Source: Vibrio jasicida CAIM 1864 = LMG 25398
GTDB taxonomy: Bacteria; Pseudomonadota; Gammaproteobacteria; Enterobacterales; Vibrionaceae
NCBI RefSeq assembly: GCF_000400365.1
Contig: NZ_BAOG01000025.1
Coordinates: forward strand, 180,709 to 244,708
DNA: 64,000 bases
Direction of reading: 5' to 3'
Notes under the pieces: model-generated
The model's input: the letters and a program-made list of their open reading frames with translations, nothing else
What the model was told of the DNA's origin: nothing
The model's database searches: none
Shown here: piece after piece, positions 49,300-57,770 of the stretch
Layout: each line of letters starts with the position of its first letter
How positions within the stretch are numbered: the stretch's first letter is position 1
Program-made: the position numbers and the translations under genes

Positions 49300-50775
49300 A
49301 TGTACACACGTTCCATGGCGATTTGGCTATCCGCTTTAGCGATGGCCCCAGCTTGGGCGAACATGACTTCTGCACCCGAGGTGTCAGAAGCAGTCACGCC
49401 TACCATCAAGCAAGGTTTTTTCATCGACTCTCCGGTGACGGGACTGTATTACAAAACGACCTCCAACCTTTCTGGTTTTACACAGAAAGGTGCATTTGAT
49501 TATCATCCAGGTGATGTCATCAGCTTTTTCCTCGGTAATGACGACAAAGGCTATCTACTGACGACTATGTCCAGCCAAGAAGTCTTGACTCCAACCATGG
49601 CAACCACCAAGCCAAGTCGCAGTATCAATATGACCCGCTTGTTGCTTTCTCTCGATAGCACACCAGAAAATCGTCAAGAGATTGTGTTAGCCAACAAGGT
49701 TCTCTCTGACCCAGCCTTCCAAGCGCAACTCAAACGCCTCGATCTCAATGTCATTGATAATGCCAAACATCAGCTCAACTTAGATTGGGTTTCGGTAGAA
49801 GAAGCGGTGGAGCATCTCAATGAAAGCCAAACCTATATTGAGAAAAACTTTGCTTCGAATGAAATCATCTTTGAGCCCAAAAACGTGCGCTTTAAGAACA
49901 TCATCATCAAGAAAAAGGACTGGCAAGGCCGCGCTTGTGCATTTGATATTCGTTACCAACATCATCCACGTTATCGCCCACCGATTGGCGAGGTTAACTT
50001 CACCATTACCGAAACGTCTCTTATTCAGCATCCAAGCATTGGTGATTACTTCCAAGGTTGTTTCTTAGCACGTAACCACAGCATAACCGAAGACATTGTC
50101 GAGCCTATCGAAAAGTTTTCTGAATGGGAGAGCTTGGTTGGCTGTTCCGATACCGGCTGCACACGTAACGATCTCAACGGTTTCTCACTGGAAGACTACG
50201 ACGATGAAGGCGATTGGAAATATCGTTCTGTTGCCCTCAACTTTGACCCAAGCACCCGACTTTTGATGGAAAAAGTGCAAGGGTTAGGTCAAAACGAGCA
50301 CATCCAGCACCAAAACCGTACTGAAATGCTATGGTTCACCTACCCCGATTCCATCGATAGCCAAATTGCCTACCAAGGTGTGTGGCAACAAACCCAGTAC
50401 CTACGTGATTCAATGAAACAATCTTGTTTGTTGATGCGTTACAACCAAGTATTGCGTCTACCTGTTGATGCCATCACCTGCCCTACCGACACCCGCTTAT
50501 ATACCCAAGATGTCACCAACGACTATTTGGATATGTGGTGGGTCAACAACGATGAGCCGAGCGCAGAACTAGCGCAGATGAATGTGATGGTACGTTGGTC
50601 ACCAACCCCTTCTGAAATCAACTACACCACGTGGGAATACCTGCCAGCAGGCAAAACGTGGGAACAAGGTATTTTGTATCGCTACCAGCAAGACATCAGT
50701 CGTAACCGTGATGGCTCTGACCGTATTGAAACCCACACCATCTCTGAGTTTGTAAAAGTAAGTGAGGACGTATAA
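49300..50775 (+). CDS. Exported protein of the PknT/EcfP block
   Basis: 491 residues from ATG 49300; this start exposes a signal peptide (MYTRSMAIWLSALAMAPAWA), while a longer in-frame start at 49240 would bury it. After the signal comes a beta-type module (GLYYKTTSNLSGFTQKGAF, DYHPGDVISFFLG) resembling the N-terminal adhesin-like modules of Vibrio/Acinetobacter surface proteins. The remainder is not recognised and carries several cysteines. No kinase or sigma-binding motif visible. It lies 25 bp after pknT and 2 bp before ecfP, so its co-transcription with both is likely; a signal sensor, target or output role is equally possible. Confidence 0.75.
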   Translation: MYTRSMAIWLSALAMAPAWANMTSAPEVSEAVTPTIKQGFFIDSPVTGLYYKTTSNLSGFTQKGAFDYHPGDVISFFLGNDDKGYLLTTMSSQEVLTPTMATTKPSRSINMTRLLLSLDSTPENRQEIVLANKVLSDPAFQAQLKRLDLNVIDNAKHQLNLDWVSVEEAVEHLNESQTYIEKNFASNEIIFEPKNVRFKNIIIKKKDWQGRACAFDIRYQHHPRYRPPIGEVNFTITETSLIQHPSIGDYFQGCFLARNHSITEDIVEPIEKFSEWESLVGCSDTGCTRNDLNGFSLEDYDDEGDWKYRSVALNFDPSTRLLMEKVQGLGQNEHIQHQNRTEMLWFTYPDSIDSQIAYQGVWQQTQYLRDSMKQSCLLMRYNQVLRLPVDAITCPTDTRLYTQDVTNDYLDMWWVNNDEPSAELAQMNVMVRWSPTPSEINYTTWEYLPAGKTWEQGILYRYQQDISRNRDGSDRIETHTISEFVKVSEDV

Positions 50776-50777
50776 CC

Positions 50778-51350
50778 ATGGCTTCCAATTCCACCCTGAC
50801 GCAAATCATTCAGCAATGGCAAGCTGGTAACAAACAAGCGGAAAGTGAGTTATACCAATTCGCTTATCTTCAATTGCGTAAAATTGCTCAGCAAGAGCGC
50901 GAACGCAATGCCGAAAAATACGGCACCGACAATAAGGTACTGGCAGACAGCGTGAACAGCACCACGGCGCTAATCCATGACGCCTACTTAAAGATGTCTA
51001 GTTGCGACATGAGTGAGATTGAAACCAAGCGCGATTTCTTCTTGATGGCCGCCAAGGTAATGCGCCAGATCTTGATCGACAATGCACGTGCTCATCAAGC
51101 GCAGAAGCGCCAACACATCACCTTGATGAAAGAGGAAGAAGATCGCTTCGAGCAACTCATCATCATGGACAAAGCGCTCGACAACTTTAGTGTACGCTAT
51201 CCGCGCCAATCTAACGCATTAAAGCTCAAGTATCTGATGGGCATGAAAAACCAAGAGATCTGTGAACTGCTCGAATGCAGCGCCAGTTTGATTGAAAAAG
51301 ACCTTAAGTTCTCGCGCAGCTGGCTGCAATCTAGAATGGCGCACGCGTAA
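50778..51350 (+). CDS. ecfP: ECF sigma factor activated by phosphorylation (EcfP type)
   Basis: 190 residues with sigma region 2 (about 15-90) and region 4 (about 130-185; NQEICELLECSASLIEKDLKF as the helix-turn-helix). Belongs to the ECF subgroup that co-occurs with Ser/Thr kinases rather than anti-sigma factors. A threonine pair sits at T62/T63 (NSTTALIHDAYLK), and in V. parahaemolyticus EcfP T63 is the residue phosphorylated by PknT, giving the acidic charge needed for core binding. Starts 2 bp after the previous gene. Confidence 0.92.
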   Translation: MASNSTLTQIIQQWQAGNKQAESELYQFAYLQLRKIAQQERERNAEKYGTDNKVLADSVNSTTALIHDAYLKMSSCDMSEIETKRDFFLMAAKVMRQILIDNARAHQAQKRQHITLMKEEEDRFEQLIIMDKALDNFSVRYPRQSNALKLKYLMGMKNQEICELLECSASLIEKDLKFSRSWLQSRMAHA

Positions 51351-51354
51351 TATC

Positions 51355-52923
51355 ATGACGAAAAAATACTGGATTGCAGGCGCACTGGGTGTTTGCTTAA
51401 TAGCAAGCTACTGGCTTTCAGACGAACAAGCAGCCGCTGCGGCTGCGGCTGCCAATATAGAGCCAGCACAAAATGGCCTAGATAAGAGAAAAACGTCCCA
51501 AGGTGAGCGCACTTCGTTGATTGAAGTAAAGCAAGCCTTAACCTCCTCATTACTAGAGAGAAACAACGATCTTGCCTTTGAAAAAGCACTCGAATCTGCG
51601 TTATCAGAGCAACCTGAACAGGTTCAAGATGCTTTTGGATCATCGGTGGTCAATTACTCCGGAGACCTGACTCAAACTTACATCAGTAGCAACCAAAACA
51701 ACGATGCGACAAACAACGGCAAACCGATCATTAACCTCGCCGTGGAACAACAACTACAAACGATCATCTTTGGTTGGGAGCTTACACAAAACAACCCCAT
51801 CAACTACTCGCTAGGGTTAGATCAGCTATTTGAAGATCCGGAAGGTGACCTGCTCACAACTCGTATTTGGCTAGAAAATGCCAACGGGTTAAGTGTGCTC
51901 AATCAGGGGCAAATCATGCTTCAAGGTGCGCCAAAAGCCTTCGATCAAACCACCTTCTTGGCTGTATCTGCACGAGATGACCACCATGGCTCGGAAGATC
52001 ATGCTTGGGTTACCACACGTTTTGAACTGCCAGCGGTGATTGAAGAACAAAATAACACTGAGCACCCTCTCATTGATGGCATTGTCTATCGTCTTGAATC
52101 CACAACTTTGCTTGGTGGGAAAAAATTCGAATATGAAGTCGTGTATTGCGAGGCATTTCAGTTTATCGATGACGACGTTTTTTATGCCGCAGCCAACAAC
52201 AAAACTCGTTGCCCAGAAGAGAATGAACTAAAGAAAGTGGGCAGCTATCAGATCAGCGATGATTCACTGATTGTGCAAACCAACAGAACGCAACAAATAT
52301 GGACCACCAAAAAGGTCTATACCTCGCGTGTGCATAAAGAAACCGAAAACTACTTTATTACTGTCTTCGACAATAATCGTTTCGAAAGCTACACCATGCA
52401 GAAAAACAAACGTTCGATGGAAGAACGTTTGAACGTCAATACTGGAAAGGATCTTGAGCACTTCACACTGTTTGATTTGCTCATCCCGACTGAAGGGGGT
52501 TATCGCCATACACTCGCCAACAACTACATTTTTGATAGGCGGTTTGCTCAAGGTGATGAGTATTACGATGGTTTCGACTCCGACCTCAACATAAGTGCAC
52601 CCAATAGCGACTTCTTCAGTCATGAAATGTGCCAATTTTGGGACGCTTCAATTGTCGCGGGCGAAGGCATGTTCAATGATATCGTGTCTTATTCCAACAA
52701 CACCCATTGTGCCACTGCACCAATACCGTCCGCGTATGCCTTTGTTTACTTCAACAATGATTACCATGCCAATGACGTCTTTCTTCATGGGGAAGCTTAC
52801 AGCTACATTTTACGTCCCTTACCTAAGTACGCCAGTGAAGTTGAAGAACTTAAGCTCAATATGATTTATCACGATCCTCTTGGTACGAAAACCAATCAAA
52901 AATTAACTAAAAACTCAAAATAA
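51355..52923 (+). CDS. Membrane-anchored exported protein downstream of ecfP
   Basis: 522 residues from ATG 51355 (5 bp after the ecfP stop). N-terminal signal-anchor KKYWIAGALGVCLIASYWLS, then eight consecutive alanines (codon run GCAGCCGCTGCGGCTGCGGC), a low-complexity Asn/Gln stretch, and a cadherin/Ig-like segment around LDQLFEDPEGDLLTTRIWL that is also found in the next gene's product. Likely periplasmic or surface exposed. Function unknown; position in the kinase–sigma operon suggests sensing or output of envelope stress. Confidence 0.75.
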   Translation: MTKKYWIAGALGVCLIASYWLSDEQAAAAAAAANIEPAQNGLDKRKTSQGERTSLIEVKQALTSSLLERNNDLAFEKALESALSEQPEQVQDAFGSSVVNYSGDLTQTYISSNQNNDATNNGKPIINLAVEQQLQTIIFGWELTQNNPINYSLGLDQLFEDPEGDLLTTRIWLENANGLSVLNQGQIMLQGAPKAFDQTTFLAVSARDDHHGSEDHAWVTTRFELPAVIEEQNNTEHPLIDGIVYRLESTTLLGGKKFEYEVVYCEAFQFIDDDVFYAAANNKTRCPEENELKKVGSYQISDDSLIVQTNRTQQIWTTKKVYTSRVHKETENYFITVFDNNRFESYTMQKNKRSMEERLNVNTGKDLEHFTLFDLLIPTEGGYRHTLANNYIFDRRFAQGDEYYDGFDSDLNISAPNSDFFSHEMCQFWDASIVAGEGMFNDIVSYSNNTHCATAPIPSAYAFVYFNNDYHANDVFLHGEAYSYILRPLPKYASEVEELKLNMIYHDPLGTKTNQKLTKNSK

Positions 52924-53152
52924 GTCGTTGTATTCCATAACCAGCACCACTATTGATAATTTAAACAACTAATCTACTCAACAAAAAAATATTCAAAGTT
53001 TTTTTACGGTTTTTTTGCGGTTTTTCGTATCTTGAAGCTGCTTCCAAAATCGATCCAAAATGCGCAGCTTTTCCAATCTCACTAGTGAGATTTGGAGATA
53101 AAACAATAAAAAGCGACTTTCTCATTCGGAAACGAAACAAGGATTAAAAACA
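52924..53152. promoter_or_regulatory. Leader and likely promoter region of the lipoprotein gene
   Basis: 229 bp with T-runs (TTTTTTTACGGTTTTTTTGC), a CTCACTAGTGAG palindrome (53079-53090) and AAGGA before the ATG at 53153. It separates the ecfP operon from the lipoprotein gene, so it may hold an EcfP-dependent promoter; no consensus can be verified by eye. Confidence 0.45.
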
Positions 53153-55474
53153 ATGAATAAGGTGAGTTTACTAGCAGCGTCAGTGGCTATCGCGCTAACA
53201 GGTTGTGGTGGTTCAGATAGTAGTTCAAACGGTGGTAATTCTGGTGTAGTGATCACAGGCTTTGATGGTTACTTCAAAAACGCGGTGGTATTTGAAGATC
53301 TGAACAACAACGGCCAATGGGATACCTCTGATACCTTCCTTGGTCTGACGAATGAGAAAGGTCAGCTTACCATCAAAGCAAAACCAGAAGCGACGCTGGC
53401 TCTACAAACCATCACGCCAAACGGCTTAAAGCAGAAACAACTTATTCAGCTTGATCCAAAACATGCAGGCACTTACACCGTAGATATGGATCACCCAAGC
53501 CAAGCAATGGCGCACGAATTGGTTTTCCGAGCACCAAACTCGTCTAACGTTATTTCACCAATCACAGACCTTGTCGCGATTGAGATGGCAAACAACGACG
53601 CGCTAACAGAAGAAGAAGCCGCAGCAAAAGTTAACCAAGCACTTGGTGGTACTGAAGAGGCTCCTATCGACCTATACAGCGACTTCGTTTCGGGCGTAGA
53701 TAAAAGTGCCGAACTACATAAAACCGCTCAGATTCTGACTGAATCTAAAGCGCAAAACCCTGCGAACTACGAGAAAAAAGCGACTGAATTCGCGCAAGCA
53801 GCTGATCAAGAAGTAGACCGTCTGGTGGAGTCTGGTGCAGATATCAATGATCCAAACCTACGCCCAGTGATCACTGACAGCACACCAGAAAGCGAAAACC
53901 TAGCGCCAGAAACCGTAGTCAACAACAAGCTTGTTGTCAGCGAAAACGTTGAAGAAGCAGCCGAAGATAAGCTAGATAACTTACCAGAAATCGTAAAAGG
54001 CGCAGGCTTCGATGGTGTTGAACTAAACATTGAAGGTCTATTCAAAGACAAAGACCAAAACTTAGTAACACCGAAACTGACTCACAACCTTACTGGCACA
54101 GGTATCGAAGTTAGCATTGTAGGTGAACAACTGATTCTTTCACCAACAACTGAAGTCACCAAAGCGGGCGAGTTTGAAATCATCCTTACAGCAGAAGATA
54201 AAGACTCTTCTGGAAAAACACTAGCTACTGTAAGCACAGTATTCGAATTGGATATCGAAACCGCTAACCAAGCGCCAATCGTCATTGAAGCAGAGCAAAA
54301 ACGCCTTCAAAGCATCGTTGATGACTGGCAACTGCAGCAAGGTGAAGCTTTTGAGCAAACTCTAGACATTTCTGGTCTGTTCAAAGACGAAGATGGCCAA
54401 CTAGAAGAGTATTCAGCGGAGTCGATCTCTATCGAAGGCTTGTCTATCAATGAAAACGACAACGCAATCATCACTGTCGAAGGTTCCCCAGAAAAAGCTT
54501 ACGCTGCAGGTCAAACATTTACCGTTAGTGTAGAAGACAACGAAGATGGTGAAGCTCGTGTAACCTTTAAACTACCAGAAGTAAAAGAAGGCACTACACC
54601 ACCACCAGTCGTACCAACACTAGGCTTCACTATCGACCATTTTAACGGTAAAGCGGCAAAAATGGGCAGCTTTGCACGCAACGATGGCGAAATTGGCCAT
54701 GCGATTCTTATGAAAGATGCCGAAGGCCTACTATGGTGTTGGGGTTCAAACGATGATGAGCAAGGCGAAGAGTATTCGGCAAACATCAGTGATAACCTAA
54801 GCAACTCTTGGGAATCAGAGTACGACCCATACGCGATTTTGGCAAAACTGGACAAGCTACCAAGCTACGCGGCTTACCAAAACAAAGATTGTTGGGATGT
54901 AGAGATCAAAGATGGCAAATTATACGACGACGAAGGTTCTGAGTATGAAATGCTTTACCAAAACAAAACCGCGCATGGCGACCAAATCCTAGTGAAAATC
55001 GATGGTGACGAGTTATTCTGGTTGGATTCGACAGATGCACCTTTCGCACAAGCACTACCAGTGAGCGAAAAGGTCGCAAACGGTAAGGTTGAATTTGATA
55101 TGACGGTAGAGAGCGAGACCGTTGCAGAAGAGGAAACAGAGCTATTCTACGCAGCGGGTAAGTTTGAATACGCAAGCGATGTTTACGAGTATGAGTCTAT
55201 CAAACCAGAAGGCTTCTACACACCAGGTAACTGGACAGTCTCTCTAGATAGCACAACAAACCGCGAAACTCTGATTCTAGAAGAAACTGGCGCAGATTCT
55301 GATTACAAGACTCGCCACCGTAACGTAAACCGAGAGTTTGGCGACTTCTACATCGGAATCAACTCAAGCGTTGAACAAAACGGTTGGGTATCTGCTCCAG
55401 AGTTCGGTCTGTACTCACACTCTCAAGAAGCAATAGAAAAAGTGATGGAATCACTGCCTTTAATTGAAGACTAA
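53153..55474 (+). CDS. Large lipoprotein with repeated cadherin-like modules
   Basis: 773 residues. Lipobox IALTGC with lipidated Cys18, then a Gly/Ser/Asn linker. GFDGYFKNAVVFEDLNNNGQ is a carboxypeptidase-regulatory/SdrD-like beta module. At least two cadherin-like modules follow (GLFKDKDQNLVTPK; SGLFKDEDGQLEEYSAES). A long acidic, Asp-rich C-terminal domain ends the protein. Asp clusters suggest calcium binding. Outer-membrane or periplasm-facing lipoprotein. Its stop overlaps the start of the fourth microprotein (TAATGA). AAGGA precedes the ATG. Probable EcfP-controlled output, by position only. Confidence 0.8.
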   Translation: MNKVSLLAASVAIALTGCGGSDSSSNGGNSGVVITGFDGYFKNAVVFEDLNNNGQWDTSDTFLGLTNEKGQLTIKAKPEATLALQTITPNGLKQKQLIQLDPKHAGTYTVDMDHPSQAMAHELVFRAPNSSNVISPITDLVAIEMANNDALTEEEAAAKVNQALGGTEEAPIDLYSDFVSGVDKSAELHKTAQILTESKAQNPANYEKKATEFAQAADQEVDRLVESGADINDPNLRPVITDSTPESENLAPETVVNNKLVVSENVEEAAEDKLDNLPEIVKGAGFDGVELNIEGLFKDKDQNLVTPKLTHNLTGTGIEVSIVGEQLILSPTTEVTKAGEFEIILTAEDKDSSGKTLATVSTVFELDIETANQAPIVIEAEQKRLQSIVDDWQLQQGEAFEQTLDISGLFKDEDGQLEEYSAESISIEGLSINENDNAIITVEGSPEKAYAAGQTFTVSVEDNEDGEARVTFKLPEVKEGTTPPPVVPTLGFTIDHFNGKAAKMGSFARNDGEIGHAILMKDAEGLLWCWGSNDDEQGEEYSANISDNLSNSWESEYDPYAILAKLDKLPSYAAYQNKDCWDVEIKDGKLYDDEGSEYEMLYQNKTAHGDQILVKIDGDELFWLDSTDAPFAQALPVSEKVANGKVEFDMTVESETVAEEETELFYAAGKFEYASDVYEYESIKPEGFYTPGNWTVSLDSTTNRETLILEETGADSDYKTRHRNVNREFGDFYIGINSSVEQNGWVSAPEFGLYSHSQEAIEKVMESLPLIED

Positions 55475-55620
55475 TGAGTAAAGATAAACAAATACTATCG
55501 AAACCTTGTTGTAGCCAGATTCACCTGCATCGTCGACGCAGAACTTTCTGGGAAAAGTGCAAAGGTATCAAAGAAGTATACTGTTGCGCGAATTGTCACA
55601 GGGAAACCAGTCTCAAATAG
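55474..55620 (+). CDS. Microprotein D, zinc-knuckle type, coupled to the lipoprotein gene (48 aa)
   Basis: ATG 55474 overlaps the lipoprotein stop (TAATGA), TAG at 55618-55620. It matches copies A-C: two Cys then HLHRRRRTFWEK, GIKEVYCC and CANCH. Here the N-terminal C-x-H is replaced by CC-x-x-x-H, and the C-terminal pair reads CANCH. A longer N-terminal extension (MSKDKQILSKP) is unique. Co-translation with a cell-surface lipoprotein is the strongest functional hint for this family. Function unknown. Confidence 0.72.
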   Translation: MSKDKQILSKPCCSQIHLHRRRRTFWEKCKGIKEVYCCANCHRETSLK

Positions 55621-55640
55621 CTCCTCTGTTTGAGGCCGCA

Positions 55641-55670
55641 AAAAAAGCCCCGCTCAAGCGGGGCTCTTTT
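55641..55670. terminator. Bidirectional terminator
   Basis: AGCCCCGC / GCGGGGCT stem with a 4-nt loop and flanking A/T runs, serving microprotein D and the SPOR gene. Confidence 0.9.
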
Positions 55671-55682
55671 GTATCAGTTTAA

Positions 55683-56651
55683 CTACTTCACACAAATCAC
55701 ATTCAGCAACGAGGTGCCTGTTAACTGATTGGGCTCTCGGTCAGCAAATAGCCCCTTCTTATCTTTACCCCAGTACGGCAATTGTAATGGCCAATTATTT
55801 TTTTCCATCACACCAGAGCCACGCAACGTTTTAAACTCAGGCGCGCTCGCCAAGTTCATTCCCAATTGCTGACACACTTGCTTCGAACTCGCGTAATTTA
55901 AGCGATTCCACGGTTTGCCATGTTCCATGTAGAACTGGTTGTTATTCTCGACCAAGTACGGCACCACAAACGTCTTACCTTGTAAGATAGTTTTCAAACG
56001 AACCTGAACGTTCTTACTGCTGATCGCAGGTTGAGCAGGCTTTGCGGCAACTTGGATCGCCGAAGTTTGCTTAACAGTTTGTTTTGCGGGTGCCTCTTTG
56101 GCCTGAAATGCCCCCGTATCAGGTCGAGAAGCGGCCACTGGCTCGACTGGTTTTGGTTTCGAAACTGGCTTGGGCATTGGCTTAGTTTGCTTCACTGGCT
56201 CTGATGTACCTTTGCCAACCACACGAATAAAGGCTTCTTTGTATGTCGACAAGGTTTTGACTCGCTGTAAGTCCTGCGAGGCTTTGGCAAATTCAGTATA
56301 AGGACCAATAAGACATCGGTAGCCTTTTTGCTCCGGCTTCATCCAAACATCAGTGGTGATTTTGCCGTAGATCGGCTTGGCTTTGGCTAAAGACATCGGT
56401 TTTGGCAACAAACCACATTGAATCCAGAAGAAATCATTGCCTCCCTGCGGCACTTTCTTTCCCCATACCCCTTTCCCGATCGGACAAGATTGCTCAAGTA
56501 CTGGCAGTTCTTTGTTACTCGCTTGAGAGGCTTGGCAAAGAAAACCTTCCGCGAATACCGGTGTCGAAAATTGGGCGCACGCCAACAGCAATCCAAGGCT
56601 CAAGCCGGATTGGACGATACGAGAGGAATGTTGTGCCTTCTTCATTTCCAT
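55683..56651 (-). CDS. SPOR-domain-like exported protein
   Basis: 322 residues from the ATG at 56651 (a GTG at 56660 or ATG at 56645 are alternatives; no strong Shine-Dalgarno). Signal peptide (LSLGLLLACAQFSTPVFAEG), a SPOR-like segment (FFWIQCGLLPKPMSLAKAKPIY then CLIGPYTEFAKASQDLQRVK, about 75-145), a Pro/Lys/Val-rich linker and a C-terminal domain (NQFYMEHGKPWNRLNYASSKQ split). SPOR domains bind denuded peptidoglycan at the division site, which suggests a cell-wall role. Monocistronic. Confidence 0.8.
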   Translation of the reverse strand: MEMKKAQHSSRIVQSGLSLGLLLACAQFSTPVFAEGFLCQASQASNKELPVLEQSCPIGKGVWGKKVPQGGNDFFWIQCGLLPKPMSLAKAKPIYGKITTDVWMKPEQKGYRCLIGPYTEFAKASQDLQRVKTLSTYKEAFIRVVGKGTSEPVKQTKPMPKPVSKPKPVEPVAASRPDTGAFQAKEAPAKQTVKQTSAIQVAAKPAQPAISSKNVQVRLKTILQGKTFVVPYLVENNNQFYMEHGKPWNRLNYASSKQVCQQLGMNLASAPEFKTLRGSGVMEKNNWPLQLPYWGKDKKGLFADREPNQLTGTSLLNVICVK

Positions 56652-56730
56652 ACGCTTCACTCTGAACAGTAGGTGATGAAATTATCGCGACAAAGCGTCA
56701 ATAAAACATGAATAAAAAGTGATAAGCAAA

Positions 56731-56758
56731 AAAAGAGCCGGAATTGCATCCGGCTCTC
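56731..56758 (-). terminator. Terminator of the peptide ABC transporter operon
   Basis: AGAGCCGGA / TCCGGCTCT with a 6-nt loop and a T-tract on the minus strand, 54 bp past the last permease gene. Confidence 0.92.
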
Positions 56759-56811
56759 AGTTTAGAAAGAATTTTATGAAATAGGCAACGTATAGGTGCG
56801 TATTTTAGTGA

Positions 56812-57768
56812 TTAACCCTTGTAGATTTTCGGGTTGAACACGTCACGTAGCCAGTCGCCAAGTAGGTTAATCACCAATACCAGTGTCACGAGTACGATAC
56901 CTGGGAAGGCGGTAATCCACCATGCACCAGAGAAGATGTAGTTAAAGCCGATGCTGATTAGCGCGCCTAGAGACGGCTGGTCCACAGGAAGACCTAAGCC
57001 TAGGAATGACAGTGCCGCTTCCGACATGATTGCGTTCGCAACCTGTACTGTCGAGATAACCAAGATTGGAGATAGACAGTTCGGCAGAATGTGACGGAAC
57101 ATGATGCGAGGTGCTTTAAAGCCCATCACACGCGCCGCTTCGACGTATTCTTTCTTCTTCTCTGCCAATACCGAGGCGCGAATGGTACGTGCGTATTGCG
57201 GCCATTCTGCCACGCCGATGATCACCACCAGCATGACTACCGCATATTGGCTGTAGAAGTCACTGCCAAAGCTGGCTTTAAAGATTGCCGAGACGATGAT
57301 CGCCACCATCATGGTCGAGAACGATAACTGTACGTCTGCAAAGCGCATCAAGAAGCTATCGATACGGCCGCCAAAGTAACCCGCCGACAAACCAATAATG
57401 ATACCCAGTACTAACTGAAGACCAACCGCAAGAAAACCGATAGTCAAAGACAGGCGAGAGCCGTAAAGAATGGTCGATAAAATATCGCGACCTTGCTCAT
57501 CCGTACCTAACACAAAACGCTCGTCACCGTCTTCCATCCAAGAAGGCGGCAACTCCGAGTCCATGATATCGATGGACGTGAGATCATAAGGGTCAGTCGG
57601 TGCAAGTACAGGGGCAGCAATCGCCAACACCAAAAACACCATAAAGACAGTGAAACTGGCCATCGCGACTTTATCGCGCTTAAAGTAGTACAAGAAATCC
57701 GAGTTTTTAAAACGTTGCCACGCAGAAGGTACTGCTTCAGGAGCGGCCGTTACATTTGATTGGCTCAT
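56812..57768 (-). CDS. Peptide ABC transporter permease (DppC/OppC type)
   Basis: 318 residues, six membrane helices, with the inner-membrane EAA loop EYVEAARVMGFKAPRIMFRHILPN. An N-terminal OppC extension (FLYYFKRDKVAMASF) is present. Forms the channel with the preceding DppB-type gene, whose stop is 2 bp upstream. AGGAG 7 nt before ATG. Last gene of the operon. Substrate probably peptides. Confidence 0.94.
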   Translation of the reverse strand: MSQSNVTAAPEAVPSAWQRFKNSDFLYYFKRDKVAMASFTVFMVFLVLAIAAPVLAPTDPYDLTSIDIMDSELPPSWMEDGDERFVLGTDEQGRDILSTILYGSRLSLTIGFLAVGLQLVLGIIIGLSAGYFGGRIDSFLMRFADVQLSFSTMMVAIIVSAIFKASFGSDFYSQYAVVMLVVIIGVAEWPQYARTIRASVLAEKKKEYVEAARVMGFKAPRIMFRHILPNCLSPILVISTVQVANAIMSEAALSFLGLGLPVDQPSLGALISIGFNYIFSGAWWITAFPGIVLVTLVLVINLLGDWLRDVFNPKIYKG

Positions 57769-57770
57769 GA

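Noticed and set aside
53079..53090. CTCACTAGTGAG palindrome upstream of the lipoprotein gene as an operator
   Set aside because: Short palindrome with no matching partner; kept only as part of the leader description.
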